Shown piece after piece: positions 1-6,947 of a DNA stretch of 8,626 nt. Made by a program: the position numbers and the translations under genes. Under the pieces are notes generated by a model, which saw only the letters and a program-made list of their open reading frames with translations, was not told the origin of the DNA and made no database searches. The stretch is taken from the NCBI GenBank assembly GCA_947382415.1, contig CANCYO010000093.1, positions 1 through 8,626 on the forward strand, in the 5' to 3' direction. Numbering within the stretch: the stretch's first letter is position 1; every line of letters begins with the position of its first letter. The stretch is from an uncultured Lachnospiraceae bacterium (GTDB lineage Bacteria > Bacillota > Clostridia > Lachnospirales > Lachnospiraceae).

Positions 1-48
1 TTTATTTTGTAGCGGTTGAGGCATTTTTAGGGACTATAATTTGCCGCT

Positions 49-840
49 CTACATTAATGCATGTAACACTTTTAAAAATTCACTTTCAAGGGGATCCCAG
101 TCAGGATTTCTGTCATCAGCCATCGTCTCAACCAAAGCTTTATAATATGCCAGTTTTTCTTCGATATACTGATTAATAACATCAACCCTTGGTGCTTTAT
201 CAGCTTCTGACATCTTTACTTTTTTTGCCAGCAAATCTTCTATTACTGCTTTCATATCGTCCTCAAGCACAGTATTAAAAAGTTCATCAAACAATACTGG
301 CGGCGGACATTTCTTTTCTTCAATCCATTTGCATGCAAGAACAGGTCTAAGTACATAAAAATACTTTTTGTACTTAACCATGTCCTCACAAAGATATTCC
401 CGATAATTCTTATTGGCGGTTCCATAATAATGATACAATGCCGGCTTGCAGGCAAAGTATTTACTCGCTGCATTCTCATAAATCCGCTTCCACTCATCTG
501 TAGTATAATATACTACCGGTGAATTGCTCCACTCAAATAATGTAGCATTTGACTTATGAAAATGCTGTAGTGCCTTCTTCAGATCCCATCCGTTAATATC
601 AAGCACCTCATTTAATTCCCAATCGATAAAATCCTTTGTCTCACGAAGGGATAAATAAAAATCCCGATTTCGCACATAGATAAATCTGACATCGTAATCA
701 CTGTCCGGCGAAGCAAATCCCCAGGCTCTGCTGCCTGATTCAATCACATGTAGAACCCTGATATTTTCTTTTTCTTCAATTTCTTTCATCTTCATTCGTA
801 CCAGTTCTTCTACCGGTCCGTCAAAATTGTCATATTTCAT
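49..840 (-). CDS. RlaP/YcgL-family nucleotidyltransferase, second copy (263 aa)
   Basis: Predicted nucleotidyltransferase of the DNA polymerase beta fold, matching the RlaP/YcgL group (COG3541, PF10127), which is associated with RNA repair. Seen: the active-site turn GSRAWGF at residues 36-42, the metal-binding DSDYDVRF at 46-53 (D48, D50), and a third likely acid, D81, in LDINGWDLKKAL. Next come the family-typical SNATLFEWSNSPVVY (97-111) and a helical KKYFYVLRPVLACKW (158-172). All three catalytic acids are present, so the enzyme is probably active; its substrate is unknown. ATG start; its coding sequence overlaps the end of the preceding nucleotidyltransferase gene by 11 bases, and only a weak GAGTGA site lies 6 bases upstream, so translation is probably coupled. 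It is the last gene of the hen1-pnkp operon visible here; no terminator is recognisable in the 48 bases after it. The family call is firm, the RNA-repair role is inferred from its neighbours. Confidence 0.85.
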   Translation of the reverse strand: MKYDNFDGPVEELVRMKMKEIEEKENIRVLHVIESGSRAWGFASPDSDYDVRFIYVRNRDFYLSLRETKDFIDWELNEVLDINGWDLKKALQHFHKSNATLFEWSNSPVVYYTTDEWKRIYENAASKYFACKPALYHYYGTANKNYREYLCEDMVKYKKYFYVLRPVLACKWIEEKKCPPPVLFDELFNTVLEDDMKAVIEDLLAKKVKMSEADKAPRVDVINQYIEEKLAYYKALVETMADDRNPDWDPLESEFLKVLHALM

Positions 841-1852
841 CGCGAATCACTCTTTCATTTATCGTCATTACCAAATCCTGAACCTTGTCCATATCCGGCT
901 CCTCCGGCAAGCCGGTATGCTCAGATGCATAGTGCAGACGCTTTTCAAAATCTGCCAGCATATCATAAAAACTATCCTGGAATGTTCCGTCTTCCTTCTG
1001 GTATTTTCCAAAACGAATATCCATCAGCAGATCATGCTCTTTAGCCCTGTACGTGTTAATCTCGCCCTTTTCCAATATATCAAGTGCCATCATAAACAAC
1101 CTGATAAGATGCATGGCATGTTTATTTAAATGAAGATCATCCTTCTTCTTATTTCTCTTACCTATCTTCTCATAGTCCCTGACAACATTGGACATCGTAT
1201 TCCACATGCCTGCATAATCTCTGAGCGGATAATGGATCATATTTGCATTCACAAAAATCTCTGTTTCAAGTTCCGGATTTACTGCCTTATCAATAAAAAT
1301 TTCCAGACTTCCATTCTCAAAATTCTTATAGCTCGAATTAAATCCCTGCATGGCGTTTTTCACGGAATTAAAGATATGTTGTTCCTTTTCACTCTGTGGA
1401 AAAGTGTCTCTGGCCAGGGCATTCTGCAATCTTCGAAGTTGTGCATCTGCATATCCGCCAAATGACTGAATCGCTCTTCTTGACAAAAACAATCTTTTAT
1501 GATCCAGCAGCATCTGTCCAATATCATTCAGATATAAATAGTGCTCCGGATTAAGTCCAAGTAATTCTATCGTGTTGGGATTACAGCTAAGAAGCAATGT
1601 AATAACCTTATTAAATGCATAAATAACAGTATCGGTATTATCATCTACATACTGTTCAAACTGTGTTAACCCAATCAGGTCGGATTTCTGATTAAGCGTA
1701 ATTCCTCTTATGTCAATATCGCTACCATCTATATCCGTTCCATAAGAATAACTTCCGGCAAGTCCAAGGAGGATTACATGCTTTCCCAGATGCTCATTAT
1801 CCTTAATAAATCCGTATTCCGTGCTATTCAGTATCTCTTTATAATCTGCCAA
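830..1852 (-). CDS. RlaP/YcgL-family nucleotidyltransferase, first copy (340 aa)
   Basis: Second member of the same polymerase-beta-like family, longer and clearly diverged from its neighbour. Seen: LAGSYSYG at residues 31-38, SDIDIRGI at 44-51 (metal acids D45 and D47), and D74, which aligns with D81 of the other copy. CNPNTIELLGL (90-100) corresponds to the SNATLFEW block. The C-terminal half carries KHAMHLIRLFMMALDILEKG (244-263) and MDIRFGKYQ (277-285), typical of the longer RlaP proteins. The start is taken as TTG at 1852 because AAAGGAGG lies 7 bases upstream; reading from the TTG at 1870 would put this ribosome binding site inside the coding sequence. It follows pnkp after a short spacer and runs into the next gene, so it is probably co-transcribed with both. 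Likely adds nucleotides to an RNA end or another acceptor; which one cannot be read from the sequence. Confidence 0.83.
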   Translation of the reverse strand: MADYKEILNSTEYGFIKDNEHLGKHVILLGLAGSYSYGTDIDGSDIDIRGITLNQKSDLIGLTQFEQYVDDNTDTVIYAFNKVITLLLSCNPNTIELLGLNPEHYLYLNDIGQMLLDHKRLFLSRRAIQSFGGYADAQLRRLQNALARDTFPQSEKEQHIFNSVKNAMQGFNSSYKNFENGSLEIFIDKAVNPELETEIFVNANMIHYPLRDYAGMWNTMSNVVRDYEKIGKRNKKKDDLHLNKHAMHLIRLFMMALDILEKGEINTYRAKEHDLLMDIRFGKYQKEDGTFQDSFYDMLADFEKRLHYASEHTGLPEEPDMDKVQDLVMTINERVIRDEI

Positions 1853-1859
1853 AGCAGCT

Positions 1860-1867
1860 CCTCCTTT
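1860..1867 (-). promoter_or_regulatory. Strong ribosome binding site deciding the TTG start at 1852
   Basis: The minus strand reads AAAGGAGG, an almost complete match to the anti-16S sequence, 7 bases before TTG at 1852. This fixes the first RlaP start six codons downstream of the longest possible frame. Confidence 0.8.
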
Positions 1868-2037
1868 CAAAACGATTCAGCCATATCCTCCGGACAATTA
1901 TAGTCATAATAAAGCAGAGCCGTTACAAACTTGCTCCTTCTTTTTAATCTGCCGTCAAAGTCTCGGGTCCACCGGTTCGCTTTCAAGCGCAAGCACCCCA
2001 AACGCGCATTCATGCACTCTGTACAGAGGTTCGCCAT
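1867..2037 (-). other. Possible 56-codon ORF across the pnkp/rlaP spacer
   Basis: An open frame, offset from pnkp, starts at an ATG inside the 3' end of pnkp (2037, or an internal ATG at 2013). It crosses the whole spacer and stops at TGA 1867-1869, overlapping the ribosome binding site of the next gene by one base. Its C-terminal part reads LLYYDYNCPEDMAESF. No good ribosome binding site precedes either ATG, and the first half is only a shadow of the conserved pnkp end. An 84-base stretch without a stop is not rare by chance. It could be a small protein, a relict of a longer gene, or nothing. Confidence 0.15.
1897..1902 (-). promoter_or_regulatory. Candidate -10 element of an internal promoter before the RlaP pair
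   Basis: A perfect TATAAT lies in the 84-base spacer between pnkp and the first RlaP gene. A convincing -35 is missing: TTGTAA sits 20 bases upstream, which is too far, and nothing good is found at 16-18. It might let the nucleotidyltransferase pair be expressed apart from hen1-pnkp, but an AT-rich spacer gives such hexamers easily. Nothing else is recognisable in this spacer. Confidence 0.25.
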
Positions 2038-4543
2038 TGACAAATCTCGTCAGCGATTCCATGCCGAGAGAAAACTCTTTGAGCGCAAGCGCCCGCTTAC
2101 GGCTGAGGGAGCGCACCTTCAGGCGTTTCAGATGATCGGGCTCGAGATACTCCGCACCGTATATGATGCGCAGATATTCCCGGCCTCTGCACTTCACCGC
2201 GGGCTGTAACAGCTTGATTCCCTGCTTTGCGGTATAGGTTTCGGGCTTTACGACCATGCCCTCGCCGCCGTTTGCGGTCAGATCAAGCCACCATTCAACG
2301 CCTGCCCGGACACTGTTCTCATCCTGGGTATCAACGCAAAGATACGGTGTTTCCATAAATATCGGATCAACTCCTGTGATATATCTGCGGATCGTGTCCA
2401 TATGCCAGACATGCTTTTCATCAGAAAACACCCTTCCTTCACAGGCAAGAATATGAAAAGGAGCAATGCGGTAGTCATCGATGGTATTCACTGTCCAGCA
2501 ATACTCCCGATACGCCTTCCTATACCGCTCAACATCTTCCCGTTTTGTCTGATATCGCTGCAAAAGCATATTCGGGTCAACATTCTGCCCTGACGTGAGC
2601 CTATCCACCTCATATGCGTGATTCTGCCGTTCACAGGCTTTCTGAAGGGCTCTGACTGCCGCAGAGAGTCCGCCGATACCCGCGTTTCCGGTAGGGGCAT
2701 ACTGCGAGCGTATCAGGCTTTGCGCCTTTTCCGACCAGGGCATGAGCTCCGTATCAAGACACACCCAATCGGTCTGAAAATCATTCCAGAAACCTGTTTT
2801 TGTCAAAACAGCGTCCAGTCTGTCAAGGAGTGTACCTTCCGTACTCAACTCATCAAAAAAACGTCTGCCCGTTCTGGTATAGATAATGCCCCGTGAGCCG
2901 TCCGTGATGCCAAATCGGTTCAACGCCGTTTCAGGTGTCCTGCAAAGGATTACCACCGCACGCGACCCCATATGCTTTTTCTCGCAGATGACATTTGTGA
3001 TACCATTGCTTCTGTAATATTCAAACGCCTGCAGAGGATGTTCCAGATAGCCGTCAAGCCCGCTGGTTTCGCAGGGAGACATGGTAGGCGGCAGATAGAT
3101 CAGCCAGTGAGGGTCCGCCGCAAAGCGCGTCATGATCTCCAGCGCTGCCGCCGCATTGTTTTCATGAATATCGATGGCGGGCATCAGCTCAGTCTCGATA
3201 TGCAGCTTTTTGTTAAAGTCCCCGACAGTGAGCATATCGCCCATATCGGCGTCAACAGGATCTTCCAGCGGCTTTACAGGCTCATAATACTGCTGCAGCG
3301 CGTCAATATCGACAATCTCCCTTTCGGGGTAGCGCAGAGCAGTCAGCCTGCCGCCGAACACGCAGCCTGTATCGATGCAGTATGTGTTATTCTGGGACTT
3401 GACTTCTCTTCCCGCAATATGTCCGTAAACCACCGCCCCGCGCCCTCTGTAATCGGCAGCCCAGTCAAGGCGGACAGGCAGACCGTAGGAGTCCATCTCT
3501 CCCGTGGTCTCGCCGTAGAGGCAGAATTCCCGCACTCTCGCCGAACCTCTGCCGATATAATTCTGTTTCAGGCCGGCGTGGGCGATCACAAGCTTTCCGT
3601 CATCGAGCACATAGTGACTGATAAGGCTGTCGAGAAACTCGGCAGCTTCGGCCTTGAACTCGTCCCCCTGCGCGTCGAGCTCCGCAATGGTCTTATCTAT
3701 GCCGTGGGTCATGGCAACGCGCTTGCCGCGCAGATATTTGAGCAGCTTCACATCGTGATTGCCCGGAACGGCAATGGCATTCCCGGTTTTCACCATATCC
3801 ATCACAAGGCGCAGCACATCTGCATTCCGGTTTCCTCTGTCGCAGAAATCGCCCAAAAACGCAGCTTTTCTGCCGTCCGGATGGGAAAAAACACCCTCGT
3901 TTTTCACATATCCGAGCTTCTGGAGCAGCAGTTCCAGTTCGTCACAGCAGCCATGAATATCGCCGATAATATCGAAGGGACCGTGTTCGTCTTTCCTGTC
4001 ATTCCACAGCCTGACCCGGACAATTTCCGTATTTTCCAGCTGCTCCAGAGAATTAATCACATATACAAACCGGAAGCCCTCGCGCTTGAGTCCCTTGATA
4101 CTGCGCCTGACGTCGCGGCAATGTTGCCGGATCACACGCTCGGGCAGATTCCGTTCTGGACGCGCTTTGTTGCGCTCCTGCATGATCTCCTCGGGAAGAT
4201 TCAGCACGATCGCAGCCGCATGGACATTCTGCTCTCTCGCCAGGTCAATGACCTGTTTTCTTGCGCTTTGCTGAAGGTTGGTGGCGTCTATAACGGTCAG
4301 CTTCATATTGTCTAAACGCTTGTTCGCCGCATAATACAGCAGATCAAAGGCCTCGTTTGAAGCGCTCTGGCTGTTCTCATCGTCGCAGACCATACCCCTG
4401 AAAAAATCGGAAGAAAGCACCTCCGTCGGCTTGAAATGCCTTAATGCAAAGCTCGTTTTTCCCGAAGAAGTACCGCCAATCATCGCCACAAGGCAGAACT
4501 CGGGAATCTCTATTCTATACTGATCCGTTTTGTTTTTATCCAT
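1955..4543 (-). CDS. pnkp: Bacterial RNA-repair polynucleotide kinase-phosphatase-ligase Pnkp (862 aa)
   Basis: Trifunctional RNA end-healing and sealing enzyme. Kinase domain (about 10-180): P-loop GGTSSGKTS at 23-31 (K29, T30), SSDFFRG with D46 and R49, DATNL at 86-90, and a lid-like arginine segment near RNLPERVIRQH. Metallophosphatase domain (about 190-420): GDIHG (D195, H197), GDFCDRG (D232, R236), GNHD (N262, H263), AHAGL (H322), YGH (H375) and IDTG (D391). C-terminal adenylyltransferase/ligase domain: nucleotidyl lysine K523 in KHMGSRA, then LDTELMPW, GGEGMVVKP (759-767) and K784. The spacing of the residues and the total length fit the Clostridium thermocellum enzyme, recalled as about 870 aa. 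The start is ATG at 4543, with GGGAG 12 bases upstream; a longer frame to 4588 would run 53 bases into hen1. Its first 8 bases overlap the end of hen1, as expected for partners forming a Pnkp-Hen1 complex in which Hen1 switches on the ligase. Confidence 0.96.
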   Translation of the reverse strand: MDKNKTDQYRIEIPEFCLVAMIGGTSSGKTSFALRHFKPTEVLSSDFFRGMVCDDENSQSASNEAFDLLYYAANKRLDNMKLTVIDATNLQQSARKQVIDLAREQNVHAAAIVLNLPEEIMQERNKARPERNLPERVIRQHCRDVRRSIKGLKREGFRFVYVINSLEQLENTEIVRVRLWNDRKDEHGPFDIIGDIHGCCDELELLLQKLGYVKNEGVFSHPDGRKAAFLGDFCDRGNRNADVLRLVMDMVKTGNAIAVPGNHDVKLLKYLRGKRVAMTHGIDKTIAELDAQGDEFKAEAAEFLDSLISHYVLDDGKLVIAHAGLKQNYIGRGSARVREFCLYGETTGEMDSYGLPVRLDWAADYRGRGAVVYGHIAGREVKSQNNTYCIDTGCVFGGRLTALRYPEREIVDIDALQQYYEPVKPLEDPVDADMGDMLTVGDFNKKLHIETELMPAIDIHENNAAAALEIMTRFAADPHWLIYLPPTMSPCETSGLDGYLEHPLQAFEYYRSNGITNVICEKKHMGSRAVVILCRTPETALNRFGITDGSRGIIYTRTGRRFFDELSTEGTLLDRLDAVLTKTGFWNDFQTDWVCLDTELMPWSEKAQSLIRSQYAPTGNAGIGGLSAAVRALQKACERQNHAYEVDRLTSGQNVDPNMLLQRYQTKREDVERYRKAYREYCWTVNTIDDYRIAPFHILACEGRVFSDEKHVWHMDTIRRYITGVDPIFMETPYLCVDTQDENSVRAGVEWWLDLTANGGEGMVVKPETYTAKQGIKLLQPAVKCRGREYLRIIYGAEYLEPDHLKRLKVRSLSRKRALALKEFSLGMESLTRFVNGEPLYRVHECAFGVLALESEPVDPRL

Positions 4544-5966
4544 TTTTTGTAAACACTCCCATCTGTGTAGGCGCACCCAGCGTTTCATCTATATCGCCAA
4601 TACCGCTGATCTCGCAGCTATAACCGAATTTCTCGCAGATATGCCTGGTCCACTCCTGAAATTCCGCCCGGTCCCACTCAAACCGGTGATCGCCGTGACG
4701 GAACGAATTTTCCTGCATATGCTCATAGTTTGCGTTGTATTCCCTGTTGGGTGTAGTGAGAATGACCGTTCTCGGAGCGGCAAATTCAAACACGGCCCGT
4801 TCAAAGGAAGGGATTCTCATGGGCTCGATGTGTTCGATAACTTCTATGACACAGGCGCAGTCATAGCCCTCAAACCGTCTGTCACGGTAGGTCAGGGAAG
4901 CCTGCATGAGAGTCAGCTTGTTTTTGCGGTAAGGCTGCATTCGGTCAAGATGAAGGCGCTGGGCAGCCTTTTCCAGTACGCTCACCGACACATCGCAGGC
5001 GGCTACTTTCCTGATCTGCTGCTCGTTGAGCAACAACGAAGTAAGCCGGCATTCGCCGCAGCCAAGGTCGATGACGCTTGCCGCACCGCTTGCAAGAACG
5101 GCATTTTTTACCGCTTCCATACGCTGGGTATTCAGCGGAGTATGCGCTTCCTTTTCTTCTGCGCTTTCGGGATTCTCCGTGCTTTCGGGATTTTCTGCAC
5201 ATTCGGAAATTTCTGCATTTTCGCCCTCAACATCCTCCTCGGACAAAAGCAGATCCAACGCCTTGCGCGCATAGCTTTTTCTTGTGGTAAAATAGCGTCT
5301 TGTTATTTTTTCTATGTACGGATGACTACCAAGCCATCCCTCGCCGTGATCGAGCAGCTTCCGGATCTCGTCCTCGGAAATATAGTAATGTTTCTGCCTG
5401 TCAAAAACCGGTATCAGCACATAGATATGATTGAGCAGTTCGGAGAGCTTCACCGTACCGCTGATGGTCAGGTCGATATAGGGCGATACGCCCCATTCGG
5501 GAAAGCTGTCGTCAAGCACGGTTCGTTCCGTTCTGACCGTATATCCCAGAGGCTCAAACAGCTCTCGGGCGAGCTCCGTATCGCCATAGTCTTTCAGGGA
5601 GAAGAGACGCGCCGTCAGATTCAGAGGCGTATCCGCAAGCTCCTGACATTTATCACAGCGTCCGTTCATAGCCGTTCCGAATACACGCGCGATGGCCGTA
5701 CTCATAAACGAAGTGGAAGCATACGGCCTGTCATTGACATAATCGAACAGTCCTCCGTCCCTGCTGCCCGCCTTTCCTCTTGCAAGGTCAATGGGATCTA
5801 TATCAAGCAGCAGCGCCGCCGTGGTACGTTCATCGCTGACCTCGGGATAAAAGACATAAGCCTTTCCGTAAGCAAGCTCAAACTGCTGCGCGCGCTCAGG
5901 ATGTTTGTGCAGCAGATAGCCCAGCTCCTGTGTGTTGTTTCCTTCATAAGTAATGGTGAATAGCAA
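4536..5966 (-). CDS. hen1: 3'-terminal RNA ribose 2'-O-methyltransferase Hen1 (476 aa)
   Basis: Bacterial Hen1, partner of Pnkp. The N-terminal half (about 1-240) matches the Pnkp-binding, ligase-activating module. The C-terminal half (about 280-476) is an S-adenosylmethionine methyltransferase that marks the 3'-terminal 2'-OH of cut RNA before sealing. Seen: VIDLGCGECR at 298-307, EVIEHIE at 375-381 with metal ligands E375, E378 and H379, TTPNREYN at 404-411, and FRHGDHRFEW with H427. These have the same spacing as the manganese ligands I recall for the C. thermocellum protein, shifted by 9. The start is TTG at 5966, with AAGGAGAG at 5974-5981, 7 bases upstream. Between the halves lies an acidic, glutamate-rich linker (about 244-278) built on hexapeptide repeats. 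It is the first gene of the RNA-repair operon, behind a terminator and a candidate promoter. The function call is firm; the linker's role is unknown. Confidence 0.96.
   Translation of the reverse strand: MLFTITYEGNNTQELGYLLHKHPERAQQFELAYGKAYVFYPEVSDERTTAALLLDIDPIDLARGKAGSRDGGLFDYVNDRPYASTSFMSTAIARVFGTAMNGRCDKCQELADTPLNLTARLFSLKDYGDTELARELFEPLGYTVRTERTVLDDSFPEWGVSPYIDLTISGTVKLSELLNHIYVLIPVFDRQKHYYISEDEIRKLLDHGEGWLGSHPYIEKITRRYFTTRKSYARKALDLLLSEEDVEGENAEISECAENPESTENPESAEEKEAHTPLNTQRMEAVKNAVLASGAASVIDLGCGECRLTSLLLNEQQIRKVAACDVSVSVLEKAAQRLHLDRMQPYRKNKLTLMQASLTYRDRRFEGYDCACVIEVIEHIEPMRIPSFERAVFEFAAPRTVILTTPNREYNANYEHMQENSFRHGDHRFEWDRAEFQEWTRHICEKFGYSCEISGIGDIDETLGAPTQMGVFTKNG
5161..5214 (-). repeat. 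Three imperfect 18-base tandem repeats in the hen1 linker
   Basis: Units 5161-5178 and 5179-5196 match at 15 of 18 positions (core GCTTTCGGGATT on the plus strand); 5197-5214 is a weaker third copy with about 13 of 18. They are in frame and give hexapeptides of the type AENPES and TENPES in the flexible acidic region joining the two Hen1 domains. This looks like slippage expansion of a disordered linker. Confidence 0.75.
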
Positions 5967-6003
5967 GGGTTTTCTCTCCTTCCGTTATTTTAAGCCAACT
6001 AAA

Positions 6004-6031
6004 ATCATAAGACAAAATAAATTTCTTACAA
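6004..6031 (-). promoter_or_regulatory. Candidate sigma-A promoter of the hen1-pnkp-RlaP operon
   Basis: On the minus strand, TTGTAA (6026-6031) and TATGAT (6004-6009) are separated by 16 bases. The -10 matches consensus at five of six positions, the -35 at four. An overlapping alternative closer to the gene is TTGTCT followed 17 bases later by TAAAAT, but it would leave a very short leader. The -35 abuts the terminator of the preceding gene. Confidence 0.45.
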
Positions 6032-6070
6032 AAAATGCTATGCAATCCAAAACATCATGCATAGCATTTT
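6030..6070 (-). terminator. Hairpin terminator behind the zinc-ribbon membrane protein gene
   Basis: A perfect 13-base inverted repeat, AAAATGCTATGCA (6032-6044) and its complement (6058-6070), encloses a 13-base loop. On the minus strand the second arm runs into six T residues. It lies 62 bases after the stop of the zinc-ribbon gene and before the hen1 promoter. The stem is AT-rich, so it is weaker than a GC-rich terminator. It is nearly symmetric, with A residues on the other side, so it could also act in the opposite direction. Confidence 0.7.
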
Positions 6071-6132
6071 ATATTCTTAATTCAGCAATCCACATTTCAT
6101 ATAACATCTTCATCTGATTAACGTGATAAGCG

Positions 6133-6804
6133 CTAATTGCGATTTGTATTATTCATAAGCAGATATGCAGCTCCAGTCAAAAAGAAACATAAGGTCGTAA
6201 TTCCTAACCAAACATAAAATGTACTATGCAAAGTAGTTCCCCAATAATTCTGTAAATAAACTTTATCATAGATATTAAAAATCATTCCAGCAAACCCACT
6301 TATGAAAAGTGTAATTGAAGCACACTTAGTAAAAAATTGTGGTACAAATATTGCCATGCAGAACAAAACAACTGATACAACAGATATAATCTGAAATACC
6401 GCTAAAAATCCACCTAATGAATCATTATATATGTACGGACTGAAAAAATCACCATCAGCCACATCCAGTCTCGATATATTGTATCTGAATGTAACAACAT
6501 TTATTCCGACAATATATACAATTGCAAACAGATATTTATATATCTTGTTTACTGATTTCTGACCTACCAATAAGATACCTGTCATTGCCAATCCTACTAT
6601 TAGCATTACTATCGAAATTACATCCCATAAATAATCACATGCATAAATGCAAACGCATATACAATAAAGTATTGCTACTGCCAATGGAATCCTCGCGCAA
6701 ATCTTTATTTGATTATTTTCTGTTAGTTTATAACCACAATTGGGACATGCTTGTGCTTTATCTGATACTTCATGATTGCATTCCGGACAATTTATAAGCG
6801 CCAC
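6133..6804 (-). CDS. Zinc-ribbon multi-pass membrane protein of unknown function (223 aa)
   Basis: The N-terminus carries a short zinc ribbon with two CPxC-type knuckles, C6-C9 in CPEC and C20-C23 in CPNC, of the kind common in Firmicutes membrane proteins. After a polar stretch come about six hydrophobic segments, near residues 38-56, 60-80, 90-106, 131-153, 160-178 and 194-217. The zinc ribbon probably lies in the cytoplasm. The start is GTG at 6804, with AAAGGAG ending 7 bases upstream. The gene stands alone between a strong promoter and a hairpin terminator. It is much more AT-rich than its neighbours: one 60-base row (6241-6300) has 16 G or C by hand count. I do not recognise a named family or function. 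Nothing links it to the RNA-repair operon apart from position. Confidence 0.8.
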   Translation of the reverse strand: MALINCPECNHEVSDKAQACPNCGYKLTENNQIKICARIPLAVAILYCICVCIYACDYLWDVISIVMLIVGLAMTGILLVGQKSVNKIYKYLFAIVYIVGINVVTFRYNISRLDVADGDFFSPYIYNDSLGGFLAVFQIISVVSVVLFCMAIFVPQFFTKCASITLFISGFAGMIFNIYDKVYLQNYWGTTLHSTFYVWLGITTLCFFLTGAAYLLMNNTNRN

Positions 6805-6852
6805 ACCGTTTCTCCTTTGTTTTACCTGATTTATCTACTCAATCTGGTTTTA

Positions 6853-6881
6853 ATTATATCTTATATCTCCCTCGATTTCAA
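6853..6881 (-). promoter_or_regulatory. Near-consensus sigma-A promoter of the zinc-ribbon gene
   Basis: The minus strand has TTGAAA (6876-6881), a 17-base spacer and a perfect TATAAT (6853-6858), about 49 bases before the GTG start. It is the best promoter in the window and makes this gene a separate transcription unit. No clear terminator for the preceding GGDEF gene was found in the rest of this 143-base gap. Confidence 0.75.
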
Positions 6882-6947
6882 CACCAGTGATAAGCAACTT
6901 TACTCTTTTTAAAATCATAATCAATAATTTATATTTCCCCGTAATCA

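Noticed and set aside
49..1852. The nucleotidyltransferase pair as a MNT-HEPN toxin-antitoxin system or as CBASS cyclases
   Set aside because: Both proteins are nucleotidyltransferases of the RlaP/YcgL type; no HEPN partner with an RxxxxH motif and no CBASS effector gene is present, and both are longer than minimal MNT antitoxins.
830..1870. Longer start of the first RlaP gene at TTG 1870
   Set aside because: It would place the strong AAAGGAGG site inside the coding sequence; the TTG at 1852 is correctly spaced behind it.
2972..4315. A 447-codon plus-strand open frame opposite pnkp
   Set aside because: It is fully antisense to conserved kinase and phosphatase motifs of Pnkp and shows no recognisable domain; long antisense frames are common opposite GC-rich genes.
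4530..5963. A 477-codon plus-strand open frame opposite hen1
   Set aside because: It mirrors nearly the whole of Hen1, whose methyltransferase motifs are clear, and its own sequence shows no domain.
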